Below, piece after piece: positions 45,094 to 56,795 of a stretch of DNA of 64,000 bases. Position 1 is the stretch's first letter. The number at the start of each line of letters is the position of its first letter. The translations under genes were made by a program, and so were the position numbers. The notes below the pieces were generated by a model. The model saw only the letters and a program-made list of their open reading frames with translations, ran no database searches and was not told the origin of the DNA. This DNA is from Larix kaempferi (Eukaryota; Streptophyta; Pinopsida; Pinales; Pinaceae), in assembly GCA_027924585.1 (NCBI GenBank), contig BSBM01000372.1, positions 35,859,001 through 35,923,000 on the forward strand, written 5' to 3'.

Positions 45094-46994
45094 AAGGCAA
45101 TGGGTAGGGAATTAGGCGATGGTTGATGGAATCAAAACATAGCCAAAAAAAAAAGTTAAACATAAAATCTTCAAACTAATGCTAATCCATTTCCAGCATT
45201 AATCCAGATGAAACAAATCCAAGTGAAAAAAATGTAGGGAGCACTCAAAAAAACTTAGTACATCATGTTATTCATGATATGCCCGCCTCAAAAAGAGGCC
45301 AAATAAGAGGTCCATTTCATTGATTGGTTGACTGAAAGGATCTATCAATAGGACTGTGATGAAAACATGAATTGGGTTGGTTGCGTATCAGGTTACACAA
45401 CGGAAGCACACACATACACAGGTTTCCAAGAATTATGGCTTTCAATTAAATGACACAATCTCTTTACAAAAGGTAAATACAATATGAGTCTAAGCCCGTA
45501 TAAGTCGGAATGAACTTCAACTTTACAGCACTTGGTAATACACACAGGCGCGAGGGAATTCTTCGTCCTCAAGCACCGGTCTTCTTCTTTCTGTAACAAC
45601 AACCTGTAAGTTTTCAGAGAAGCTCTCTTCCCTAATAACACCAATTGATATTTATGCATGTACCTCCACTCAGTCCACTTGGCTCGTCCTCTAGAAAATT
45701 CACTTACTTCTAGGAATGGCCATACTTCATTAAATACTTCACGTGGCTCCCTTTAGTAGGTTTCACCACCTATTCTCCTACAACAACTGCCACAACTACT
45801 TTTGTAACTGTTCCAACTACCCCAACGGCTTGGCCCTAGGAATTCCAACTCTCCCAGTCGGCAGTCGTACTCGTTATTGTCGGTTGATCCATGACTTCCT
45901 CCTCATTTGGTAGGTATCACCTTTGACCTCTTTCTCTGTTTCTTGTCGTTTATCGTCAACCATGCTTGGTCGGAATTTTCACGACTTCACCACCTCTAGT
46001 CAATTGTCGCCCTGTTCCTGAAGGCTATCGACTATCCTCCAGGTCTATCTACGACTTCTAGCTCTAGGCCCCGATGCCCCTGCATCAAACTAGTTGGAAC
46101 AAAAGTACGAATTAAAAAATTTAGATAAAAACTCTGATTTGCATGTAGGTAAATTCAAAACACCGCAAGCCGATTACAAAAGTCCTTGCAAACCTAAAGG
46201 CAGGGACAAAAACAATAAATTCATGATATAATAGGCCACCAAATTTTTTTACAAGGTGCACTAGGATAGGAAAGCAAGATGTCATATTGTGATTTTTAAA
46301 TGTTTATTTATTTATTTAAATTTATATTTATATTTAATAATTTATGATATTAATATTAAATTTATATTATGTTAATTTTAATGTTATTTTAGTTTTTTCA
46401 TTCGTAAATATTAATATTAATTTTATATTACTTATTTAAAAAAAATTAAATTATTTATATATATAAATATAAATTTTTATTATTTTTATTTTTAGTAAAG
46501 TATATATTTCCTTTAACATTAAACCTGCATTATATTTCTATTTAATTTCTTTCATACTTTGGGAAACTCAAGGACTTGATCTTCTCACCTACAACCGTCA
46601 CACTATATCCATAGATGATTGTCCCATCACATATCCTTTATACTTTAATAACTAGGAGGAATTATTTCGTGGGGAGATCATGACAATTGCATGGAATGAA
46701 CCATTTATTACATCAATTACTCCAGTCCTTGATTAGCCACTTTTTTTTGTTTTTATTTCATGTGGGCTTATGTATCGTCTCCTCCCAAGGGATTGGATGT
46801 CACATATGCCTTTGCTTGCTTGGGGAAAGGCATGTTGAGATGCTTGACCCTTTCCCCTTGATGTCTAACTTATTGTTACATGTGCCTTCTTCATTTGGTT
46901 TCAAGATATCATAGGGTAAGTATGGGTGTTATCTTTTCTCAACAATATTTCCATGATCCATTTTAGTATTTGTCATATATACGGTGAATTCTTG
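45094..46994. other. Mostly noncoding; possible minus-strand LTR
   Basis: 45380-46090 is GC-richer than its surroundings. In minus sense it starts near GCAGGGGCATCGGGG and has a TATA-like TGCATAAATAT (about 45655) before a 270-bp R/U5-like part ending TTGTGTAAC. That is LTR-like, but no partner was found. 46250-46560 is extreme AT-rich sequence. Confidence 0.25.
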
Positions 46995-47038
46995 TATGTA
47001 ATAAAACTCATATGGTAGAGTAATTTGGTTACTTGAAT
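46995..47038 (+). repeat. 43-bp direct repeat, left copy
   Basis: GTATGTAATAAAACTCATAT and the following 24 bp match 49389-49431 with about two differences. The two copies bracket the 2.4-kb block with the PIF1 remnant. Confidence 0.75.
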
Positions 47039-47068
47039 TTTTGTTACGTCGAGAGGTTCTCTACAACT

Positions 47069-47256
47069 TAATATGAGAGAGATATTCTAACATGTGTAAT
47101 GCAGCGTTACATCTAATAAAACGTAAAAAGTGATAATATGAGGGAGATCTTCTAACATGTGTGATGTAGCGTTACATCTAATAGTAAAAAGTGATAATAT
47201 GAGGGATATCTTCTAACGTGTGTGATGTAGCGTTACATCTAATAAAACTTAAAAAA
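47069..47256 (+). repeat. Minisatellite, three units of 61-65 bp
   Basis: Units start TAATATGAG at 47069, 47134 and 47195. Each contains TCTAAC.TGTGT.ATG.AG and CGTTACATCTAATA. Unit 2 lacks a few bases. Confidence 0.8.
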
Positions 47257-47439
47257 CAGTAAAAATAATTAATATTTTGTCGACCATTAATTAGAAAAGG
47301 ACGTGTATTTTCGATTGAAAAACATGATTGAATCAATGCCTATATAAACAAAAAAAACAACATAAATTTTTTTATAAAAAGGGACAAAGAGAAGCGGCGA
47401 TCAAAGTAGAAAAGAGAAGGTAATCTAATTGGAATTTTT

Positions 47440-47695
47440 AACTTCCCCTACTCTATTCGCCTGTACCTCCTCCTCCATCCATCCTCCATTCGCAAACCTA
47501 CCCTCGCGTCCCCTCCTTCGCAGACCTCCCCTCACATCCCCTGCTCATCCGCGTCCCCTGCACCATTTGCCTACACCTCCTCCTCCGTCCATCCCCTGCT
47601 CATCCACGTCCCCTGCACCATTCGCATGCACCTCCTCCTACGTCCGTCCTCCATTCGCAGACCTCCCCTCGCGTTCCCTCCTCCGCAAAGCAATA
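47440..47695 (+). repeat. C-rich imperfect tandem repeat
   Basis: A strongly strand-asymmetric C/T-rich stretch in AT-rich surroundings. Phrases such as CACCTCCTCCT.CGTCC, CCATTCGCAGACCTCCCCTC and CCCCTGCTCATCC.CGTCC return two to four times at irregular spacing. The encoded proline-rich frame is probably accidental. Confidence 0.65.
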
Positions 47696-47824
47696 TTTAT
47701 ATTAAATTTCAACTTGATATCCCAAACTGAAGCTAGAAAATAATGATTAGGATTAAATTTAAAATCTTAAATCTCCCGATTCAAATATATAAATATATTA
47801 TATAGTTAAAATACCAGCTAATTG

Positions 47825-48057
47825 GGTATGTCCCATTGGTAACACATTGTGGTGGTCACAGGTAGGTCACGATGTCAAATCTTGTTGATCCACCCTTCCC
47901 CCATTTTCAAGTTTATATAGAATTTTTATACTATTTATAATAAGAACTACCTATGGTATAATGGTAAGGGTCCGGGGATAATGGGTGTGAGGTCCAAGGT
48001 TTGATCCTCCTAAACCACCTTTTCTTTTGGAAAATATATATTGAATTTTTAAACTAT
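47825..48057 (+). repeat. Two tandem tRNA-like (SINE-like) units
   Basis: Unit 2 (about 47945-48057) has A-box-like TGGTATAATGG and B-box-like GGTTTGATCC. Unit 1 (about 47828-47934) has the same layout in poorer form (CCCATTGGTAAC, GTCAAATCTTGTTGATCC). Both end in closely similar tails, GAATTTTTATACTAT (47920) and GAATTTTTAAACTAT (48043). They are not functional tRNA genes, since no acceptor stem or anticodon arm can be drawn. Confidence 0.4.
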
Positions 48058-48199
48058 ATTGAATTTTACACTTGCATAGATTTCAATGTATTATTTTTTT
48101 AAATTGCATAGATTTCAGTGTCAAGCATTAATTTCATTGTATATGTTAATCGTTGACGTTTTTTATATAGATTCTACACTAGAAATGGAAGATGTGCAT

Positions 48200-49030
48200 G
48201 CGGAAGATGCTATGAGACAAACAAAAGAAGAACAAAAATCTAACGAAATGACAACAAAAGAACGAGAAGAATACTTGAAACGAAAAGCAGAAGATGTGAC
48301 GTGCAATTCCAACAATAGAGGATTGGAAATTACTGATGACGTTTACAGATACTTCCTTACATGCTTCAATGAAAAATTCTTTCGATAAGGTGATGCATTT
48401 ATTTGCGACAAATGAAGATGTAAACTGTCATAACAAGCGTTTAATAAGAAGCCTAAACTGTCCCATTGCGACCAATATTACTACATCTGTAAGAAGCAAC
48501 TATCCTATGGAAGGAGATGAAGAAGGGTTGGAAGTTGAATTACTTATAGCCAAAGGAGCAAGGGTAATGCTCGTGCATCAAACCTCTGGACTGATGTAGG
48601 ACTCGTCAATGGTGCTCTTGGATTTATACAACAAATTGTATATAACCCTGGAAGTTCGCCTCCAAAACCACCCACATATGTTTTAATAAAATTTGATAAT
48701 TATGTGGAGGGACCATGGGATGAATCGCTTCCTCAAGTTGTTCATATTACATCTATCGAAAGAGGTAATAAAAAACAACTTCCATTGAAACTCGCATGGG
48801 GTTTAACAATCCATAAGTCACAAGGATTGACATTGGAGAAAGCTACTATTATTATTGGAAAGCAAGAGAGGCAGGGTATGACATTTACAAAAATATCTCG
48901 AGTTAAAGAATTGGTAGGTCTACGATTTCAACCTCCATTCTCTTATGATCGATATGAGAAGATGTCAAAACAACTAGGTGTGAAGATAAGAAAAGATGAA
49001 GAAGATAGATTGAGAATGATCACGATGTGA
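48200..49030 (+). pseudogene. PIF1-type helicase C-terminal remnant
   Basis: Three frames join into the C-terminal half of a PIF1-like helicase: 'FDKVMHLFATNEDVNCHNKRLIRSLNCPIA', then 'LEVELLIAKGARVML'. A shift near 48570 leads to 'ASNLWTDVGLVNGALGFIQQIVYNPGSSPPKPPTYVLIKFDNY' and 'PITSIERG'-like 'HITSIERGNKKQLPLKLAWGLTIHKSQGLTLEKATI'. The last block contains the TIHKSQG motif, and 'TFTKISRVKELVGLRF' is the motif VI equivalent. The Walker A/B half is absent. Such helicases are the C-terminal module of Helitron transposases and also occur as dispersed genes. No Rep domain or clear Helitron ends are visible. The stretch 48186-48330 ('EDVHAEDAMRQTKEEQKSNE') is highly charged and of unknown origin. 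Confidence 0.8.
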
Positions 49031-49214
49031 ACCATATATTCATTTATTTAATCCTTCAAAAAATTATTGTCTCTATTTTCCACTTTAACAATTTACTCAA
49101 TCCTTAATACTTATTACTTACATTATGATAATCCTCGTATTTGTGTTTTCAACTTAACCTGTTCCTTATAATGCTGATCAAACTCCATTTTTGTGTCACC
49201 GCCCACGACTGAAA

Positions 49215-49389
49215 CCAGCCTAGATCCAAATCCTAGGCTCTCTCAAGCGCCGAGAGGGATCAAATCTCCCGAGGTGCAAACCTCTTCTCAAGTATTGCAC
49301 TCAAGGAGCTTTTCGAGGAGAGGTTTGAACCTCGAGAGATTTGATCCCTCTCAACGCTTGATAGAGCCTAGGATTTGGATCTAGGCTGG
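49215..49389. repeat. 175-bp near-perfect inverted repeat (foldback)
   Basis: Left arm 49215-49291 and right arm 49312-49389 are complementary over about 77 bp, with about six or seven mismatches or G:U pairs, around a roughly 20-bp loop. The arms begin CCAGCCTAGATCC and end GGATCTAGGCTGG. The right arm ends exactly where the 43-bp direct repeat begins. Possible natures: a foldback/MITE-like element or a small-RNA hairpin. No target duplication was seen. Confidence 0.88.
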
Positions 49390-49431
49390 TATGTAATAAA
49401 ACTCATATGGTAGAGTAACTTGGTTACTTGA
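49389..49431 (+). repeat. 43-bp direct repeat, right copy
   Basis: Partner of 46995-47038; see there. Confidence 0.75.
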
Positions 49432-50292
49432 TTTTTTAAATGTACGGTTCAATATTCTCATTTTTTTTACTTTAGATATTATGTTGTTATCATAAATTTA
49501 TTGCCATCTTGATTATTGATATTTTAATATCCATTCTTGTATCAATATGTTTCAACTAACGTATGCCTTTATTAATAGAAATTAATAGATATTCAATTGT
49601 AATTAAATTTGAAGATCTCGATTTGTTTGTCGATCTCAATTTGTGGATGTTCTTTGTCTAATTAAACTTCATTATATATGACATTAGATTGGTGAGGATT
49701 TTCTTGTAGATGGTTTGGAATTTATCTCTATAAAAGTTCTTTTATTCAACCAAATCAATTCAGATTTCTTTTTCAGTGAGTTGTTTCTTAATTGTTTTAT
49801 CTTCTTCTTATTCTTTAACTTTTTGACTTTTGCAAGTAGATTTTTATTATGATTTATTAGATGAACAATTTTTCCATCATTACTAAATAGATTTTTACTA
49901 ACATTTTTAATATTTACCTTTTGAGTATCTCTTATACTGATATTATGCTATTAAATTTTTTGCATGTGTTATTGAAATTAGTAGATGGCTACATCATGAT
50001 AATCAATTTTTTCTTATTATTTTAACAATTTCTTCATCTTTATCAACTATGACTTTGTTCAAATTTCCCAATGCTTCTTCTAAATCTTCATAATTTTGTT
50101 GTAACCATTCCTTATCACATTGAATTGGAACATTTTCTATATCATCATTATCTTTCAATCAATAAAGTATAGTTTTTTAATGCATAATTTCACTATAATG
50201 CCTTACAATGTTGTATTCTTCTTATTAAAAAAAGTCAAATATTTCTTTTTTAAAATCAATGTGAAAGAGTCTAATGTTTTCATTTATGTCCA
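49432..50292. other. AT-rich, no gene recognised
   Basis: Low-complexity AT-rich sequence with no domain, repeat end or RNA gene that I can support. Confidence 0.4.
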
Positions 50293-50985
50293 ACCTAAAA
50301 TAATGATGATGCTTTTCTCATAAATATACTTCAAATTAAGACTTAAACATATAAATATTTGTAGATTTTTACTAATATTATTATTTTTGGTTAAAATAAT
50401 TTCCCCAATATATTTGACTTGAAAAATTATAATTAAGTGAATTGTCACTTTCTTCCAAATTAATAGCACGCTTGACTTCCATTAGCTTTATGTTAATTTT
50501 CCACGATAACCACGATAACCACTTGTAATCCTTAGGCCGATTTTAAAATTTTCCATTGTCATATTTTCGCTATATTTTCTATCAATCAATTCGACTCCTT
50601 ACGGTGGCCAATGTTTTGTCTTTATGTCTTTAATATATCTTTAAATTCTCGGTGAATCAAGAACCTGTTGACTTTTATTTAGTTTTGTCATGATAAATCA
50701 CGGTTGTGTAAAACTTTTATTTTATAATTTATTTTATTTTAATTTATTTAAAACTGAAAATTTTGTATGACACGTATCTTCCTTGGGTTATTTCGTATTA
50801 TTGATGTATTATGTATTATTGGTTTATTATGTTATTGATGTATTACGTATTTTGTACTTCTCAACCAATTTTGATACCTATTTTATTAAATAATCTTAAG
50901 GTTGAACAAGTACATCCTTTCCATCATCATGTGTCATTTGGTGAAACAAATGCATAATTTATTTATATAAGTTTATAATTGCGAT
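50293..50985. repeat. 0.7-kb dispersed repeat, copy A
   Basis: Closely matches 56051-56795 in the same orientation. Internal landmarks include AATTAATAGCACGCTTGACTT (50458), ACGGTGGCCAATGTTTTGTC (50600) and a TTATTGATGTATTA-type subrepeat (50800-50850). Copy A has a duplicated CACGATAACC where copy B has about 40 extra bases. No TG...CA or inverted termini were recognised. Confidence 0.85.
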
Positions 50986-51809
50986 TATTTAATAATCTTG
51001 ATAACTGTTGTTTAAGGGATAGACGTGTACATATATATACAGTTTTACTATTCCACCACTATATATCTTATATGATAAATGGCACATAACTCTTCTATAT
51101 GTAAGTTTGATCCTATCAAATATCAAATATATGTATCTCCTATTTGTAAAGGCGCCATTAATTTTCCCATACAATTATAGTATTTTATACGATAATATAT
51201 ATATATACAAAAATATTCAATCATACTTTATATTTGATAACTACCAAGAAGATTCATTGGTATATATTACCTACCCTTTCTCATAAGCAGTGTATATGTA
51301 TTTTATATTCTTCTTATCCATTATCTTACTTGTGTTTACAAATAATCCTGGTCGACTAAGATAAGTATATATTAATGCCTCGTTTAACCTCTCCTAGGAT
51401 AATATTTATCCTTGCATTAGTAGATAGGTAGTAGGAGTTTACTATTCGGTTGCGGTGAATAGTTAGTCTACCTAGGATTTGTCCTTTTTGGAGAAACCCT
51501 AAAAGTATTTAGGCCGTCGAGCGAAACAATTTACTACGCTTCAAGTGCTCACAGGACTATGATGATACTTGTCATGGGAACTGACTTCCCACAATTATCT
51601 AGCCAACTCAATTTCCCCCAAGTGGGTTCCGTTGCTCGTCGTTTAGTTGTATCTTTGTTTTTAGTCAACTTAAGAATTATCCTTATAACAAACAAGGTCT
51701 ACTAGTGGGGCCTTGGACTTGGGCTCCTCACCAGGGCCATTTACAAAGATAAAATTACATTTACCGAGGATAATAATATTAGGGATCAAATTTGGAGGGG
51801 TGTTACATA
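50986..51809 (-). repeat. Probable 3' LTR of a minus-strand gypsy element (start only)
   Basis: On the minus strand TGTAACACCCCTCC begins at 51807, right after a purine tract AAGGGGAGGAG (51810-51820). The LTR's far end was not located. Confidence 0.5.
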
Positions 51810-54800
51810 CTCCTCCCCTTAAAAATAACACCGTCCTCGGTGTTAGACAGTTTGTCTTTTGCATCATTTCCCCGTCATTCGCTTGCTTTATTTTTCTGCT
51901 TTGGTCGCCTTCACATTTTTACAATTTTCACAAGCTCTCTTCATTTATAACCTGGACATTGCACAACTCGTACAAGATTTCCCAATATTCTTCAGTATAC
52001 AAAATTTTAAAACAGTAAATGTTTTATCATTCATCCTCATCCTTGAGGGCAGATTCACTTACTCTAGCATTCATAACTCCCACACATAAAGACATCCATT
52101 AGTCTATAATACAAATCATAAATATTGGTCATATCATAACACAATCTTTCAACAACACTTGGTTGATTATCAAACTCTCCCATGAGTTTGGAATTTCAAC
52201 AGTTCCTCTGCTATAAGTTATATTCTTTTGAAACCCAGCAAATCAAACTTTGCAACAGAATACTCTTTGTAAACTCAGTAGAAAAATCAGACATTCTCGC
52301 TCTACAACTCATTAGTTAGCATTCCCCTCATCGAAAAATCTAGTGAGCCTCCTGCCTAATTTGATGGATTAAATTTGCCTAGGTCTTTGGGTCAGTATAA
52401 TATTCAACGAGCCACCTGCTCTGTTCCACTTCCATGGGGAACATGACCACATTTTTAGGGAAGTTGCCTCCTCCAACTGCTAATGAGTGAGTGCAAGATG
52501 TAGCCATTCTGCTTGAGTCCATGAAATATTCTTTTCCCCTCAAACCTTTTCATTTGAGTCTATGAAATATTCTTTTCCCCTCAAACCTTCTCATTTGAGT
52601 CCAGGGAATATTCTTTTCCCCTCAAACCTTCTCGTTTGAGTCCAGGAAGTTTACTTAGTAACAATCATTTATTATTTTCTTGCAGGCCTCATGCAACATA
52701 ATAACAACAAAATGTTTACAAATATATTCACTTATTTGCTTATCTCATTCTATGCATTTTGATGATCACACATCATTAATCATAAGTTGTTATCACCAAT
52801 TGTGATTCATAAAATCCTATAATCAAAATCAGAGGTAAAGTAAATCATTACTTACTCTTGAGTGTTTTTAGCTCAACTTCTCTATGTAAGTTTTATAATC
52901 GGCATTCTTCTTTGATCATGACACCAGTCGTAACCAAAATCACTTCCTGAAATGTTAGTATAAAATAAAATTTTATTTGCTTCAATTGCTCAACAATTGA
53001 ATCACAATAGTTCCATAACATTACACGCATGCTTATTCAATTATCTTGTGCATCCTCTTCGATTCATCCTGATGTATAAATATAAATTCTTCGATATCCT
53101 CATCGTGAGGTTGTGATCAAATCTGCTTATTAACAAACGTGTCAGTATCCATATTTAAGCAATTAGTTGTACATATATTCATTCCCATCTAAGATACATT
53201 ATCTAAAGATCCTTTCCTCTTTAATCTTTTCATACTCTTCTAAAATATCCCATGATCAATCAACCATAAACAAGATTTAGGATTATTCCTCTAATCAAGT
53301 TATAACTATTAACAAGGTCCTTTAACTATACACATCAAACTTTATTAGAATACATAACAAACCATACGAGGGATCCTTCTATCGAAAGAAAGTAATTTGA
53401 ATCATATGCAAAAATAAAATCATTTAAACTCCTAGAAATATTGCTTGCAGTTCCATGCAGTAATACACCTTTAGGTTTATTCAAATAATGATAAGAAGTT
53501 CTAAAATACAATTCATGTTAAGCAATAAAATCTTAACTTTTAACGAATGACGATTGTTTTTTTCATAAATATTCAAATACATTAGTTATCTCATCACATG
53601 AATGTGTTCATGTCCTTAAACATATATGGTAACCTATATGTTAAATTCAACCGGGTTATCAATATTTAAGATTAATAATTACAGTCTATGGACTACATAC
53701 TATTGGGTCCACGGAAGAGAGTGAAAGAAGGTCAACAATATTCTTGTAATAAACATACAACCAGAATCTAAGTAAAACGATGTACATTCTAACTTTGATA
53801 CTTGAAAGCCAACTTTTTATTTTGACAAAAGTAACTATAACTCCATCTAACATTTATAAGGCTATATTATAGCTTTCCATGACACTGTTGTGACAATGAA
53901 GCATTATCAACTACTATGTAACTATTAAATTGAAAAATATACACGTGACTTTGCCTAGTCTAACAAACTCTCTTCTTTGGAGTGTATTAATAGTACTTCA
54001 TTCTGACGCTCATAGGTAGTGCGCTTAATAATTCCTTTTAAAAGAAAAAATAGAATAAAAACAACTTTAATAAAAGTCTACTCGATACTCCTATGTAGTT
54101 TTAAATAAGTTAATCTGCATGTTTAGGACGCTATTCATAACCTTTTTTTGGTCCAGGTAATAACAAGTTTAGCCAAAGTTTCCATATCCTTTTCTTAGAA
54201 TAGTACTTACTAAATGATATTGGATTACAAACCAACAATCTAGCATAAAAGATTACCATACTTATACATTTCACATCAGTCATAAAAACAACATTTATAT
54301 TGATTCATTCTCCATATGAAATAATTTACGTCCTAGTGCATCTTTTGAAAAACTTTCATGTATTTTTCATGTGTATCCTACCCAAACTAACCGACTTCTT
54401 AACACGTATATACATCAATTTTGATTTTTATGACTATGTCCTAGAACGTGCTTTTTATGTTAACATTGACTGAGTCATTTTTGTGTAACAAAACCAATTA
54501 CTTCGATAAATAATGACTCAAGAAATCTTCATAGCATTGATACAAGTATTATGAATGTTTTCCCTATTATAGATTCTAATAGAAATATATTACTCATAAA
54601 CCTTGTTTCATTAAATAAAGTCAACTAGGTACATGAGTCATTTATACTTTAAGTAAATCTCCTAACTTCATTGCACATATACTGAGATTATTTCAAGAAA
54701 ATATCACATTTCATCCATGTGAGTATTTATACTTTTTATCTACCAAGGAAAATTACGACAAGGATAACATACCTGACTCGAAATTTTATGAAGATAAGAT

Positions 54801-54970
54801 ACTTATCTTTACTCTTTTGGAGAAACTTGAAGTTGAATTTGAATAACATTTTCCTCTCGTCGAGTCGGGTCCATGCATCCAAACAAAACATCTTGATTAG
54901 CCTTCATACTTATTTATCCCTGATTTGAACTCATTAGGCCCTAGTGTTGTAACTTAATGCTTTGATACCA
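51810..54970 (-). mobile_element. Internal region of a noncoding minus-strand LTR element
   Basis: It is bounded by a PBS (minus TGGTATCAAAGC, plus 54959-54970) and a purine tract (51810-51820). Just outside the PBS lies an LTR end reading GGTTATGTTACA on the minus strand. About 3.1 kb with no gag or pol pattern suggests a non-autonomous (LARD-like) element. The LTR copies could not be aligned to each other, so the call rests on signals alone. Confidence 0.45.
52513..52653 (+). repeat. 41-bp tandem repeat, about 3.4 units
   Basis: Units begin TTGAGTC at 52513, 52554, 52595 and 52636, exactly 41 bp apart. Each contains ATATTCTTTTCCCCTCAAACC. Confidence 0.9.
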
Positions 54971-56050
54971 TATGTAACATAACCAATTAATTCAATTACT
55001 AAAGTAGTGAATTTAAAATTTCCTAACATACTTCCATGAGTAAAAATGACGATTAATTAAGTGGAAACATTCCTCATGCATCCGCATATCTATTAATGAA
55101 ACATTCTATAACAGAATACGTATTCATAAGCAAACTAAAACTCTTACTATATATATTAACATAAGATGCCCGAGGAGCAACATATAAACGAAAAGTTATC
55201 ATAATTACTCAATGAAAGAGACCCTCAAAATAATCATACACAAGAGACTACAAATAAGATACTTACCATGAAACCTTCATGCAAGGTTAAACATAATATA
55301 CAAAAACCAAACAATAGTACATTTACATAGCAATTAAAAACAACCAACATTTTATCAAATTTTACTTGATACGACCATCATGATCATACAAGAGAGAGAC
55401 AATGTTTCACGTGGTTCACCCAAAAGGGGCTACCTCCACCAAAGAGAGTCATATCTTATTATTCATCAAAAGAGGGATTACAACGCACAACACAAGTGTT
55501 GCTTCCTGTTGGCTCAAATCCTCTATCATCCAAGATTTCACCAAACCATTTCACCACTAACCGTTATGACCGGTTCTATGTATAACTCCACAGAGTGCCT
55601 TTCATGCATACAACTAAGCAACCGCCATCTCACATAAATTCATCTCTTGTACTGTCATATAAGTATAACTACTTACATCCAACTATGATCGAGACTATAA
55701 ACTACATAACATATTTCTTTCTGGTATTTAAACTCTCTAGACGAATTAAACCAAGCAATGGAATAAGGAAAACACATAATCACTGGATTCACTCATTCGT
55801 TGGCAACATAAATATTTAAAAGCACAAAGGTTCGATTTCCAATCCGTCCTCAAGTGAAAAGATAACTTCTGTCGGTCAAACCCCATAAGCTACGACTCTA
55901 TATTCTTTTCCCATGAAACGACTACCTAAAGCCACATGTACAAATGGATTGGCGCGAGGATTGGTCGACTCATTAAAGTAGGCACATTCATATAATATTA
56001 ATGGACACACAATTCAACACCGAATTAGGTATTAATACTTCAAATATTAA
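54971..56050. other. LTR-like and unassigned sequence
   Basis: It starts with the presumed 5' LTR end of the minus-strand element. A stretch near 55405 (CACGTGGTTCACCC...GGGGCTACCTCCACC) resembles a phrase common in plant LTRs. No coding sequence. Confidence 0.3.
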
Positions 56051-56795
56051 TACCTAAAATAATGTGATGCTTTTTCTTATAAATATACTTCAAATTAAGA
56101 CTTAAACATATACATACTTGTTGATTTTTACTAATTTTAATTTTATTATTTTTGGTTAAAAATAATTTCCCAAATATATTTGACTTAAAAATTATAATCA
56201 AGTGAATGGTCACTTTCTTCCAAATTAATAGCACGCTTGACTTCCATTAACTTTGTGTTAATCTTCCACGATAACCACAATTTAACAAAGTAATGACCGA
56301 AAATAATACGTGTACTTCATGGACTTCTAATCCTTAAGCGGATTTTAAAATTTTCCATGGTCATATTTTCGCTATATTTTCTATCAATCAATTCGACTCT
56401 TTACGGTGGCCAATGTTTTGTCTTTATGTATTTAATATATCTTTAAATTTTAAGTTGTCCGTGGATCAAGAACCTGTTGACTTTTATTTAGTTTTGTCAT
56501 GATAAATCACGGTTGTGTAAAACTTTTATTTTATAATTTAATTTATTTTAATTTATTTAAAATTGAAAATTTTGTATGACACGTATCTTCTTTGGGTTAT
56601 TACGTATTATTGATGTATTATGTATTATCGGTTTATTATGTTATTGATGTATTATGTATTTTTGTACTTCTCAACCAATTTTGATACCTATTTTATTAAC
56701 TAATCTTAAGCTTGAACAAGTACATCCCTTCCATCATCATTTATCATTTGGTGAAACAAATGCATAATTTATTTATATAAGTGTATAATTAAATG
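56051..56795. repeat. 0.7-kb dispersed repeat, copy B
   Basis: Partner of 50293-50985. High similarity over the full length apart from one insertion (about 56275-56325). Confidence 0.85.

Noticed and set aside
47945-48020. tRNA gene
   Set aside because: Box-like motifs are present but no acceptor stem or anticodon arm can be formed.
48200-49030. Functional host PIF1 helicase gene
   Set aside because: Walker motifs are missing and there are frameshifts, so it can only be a remnant.
50293-56795. The 0.7-kb repeats as the LTRs of the minus-strand gypsy element
   Set aside because: Distances from the PBS and the purine tract do not agree between the copies, and flanking sequence that should also be LTR does not match.
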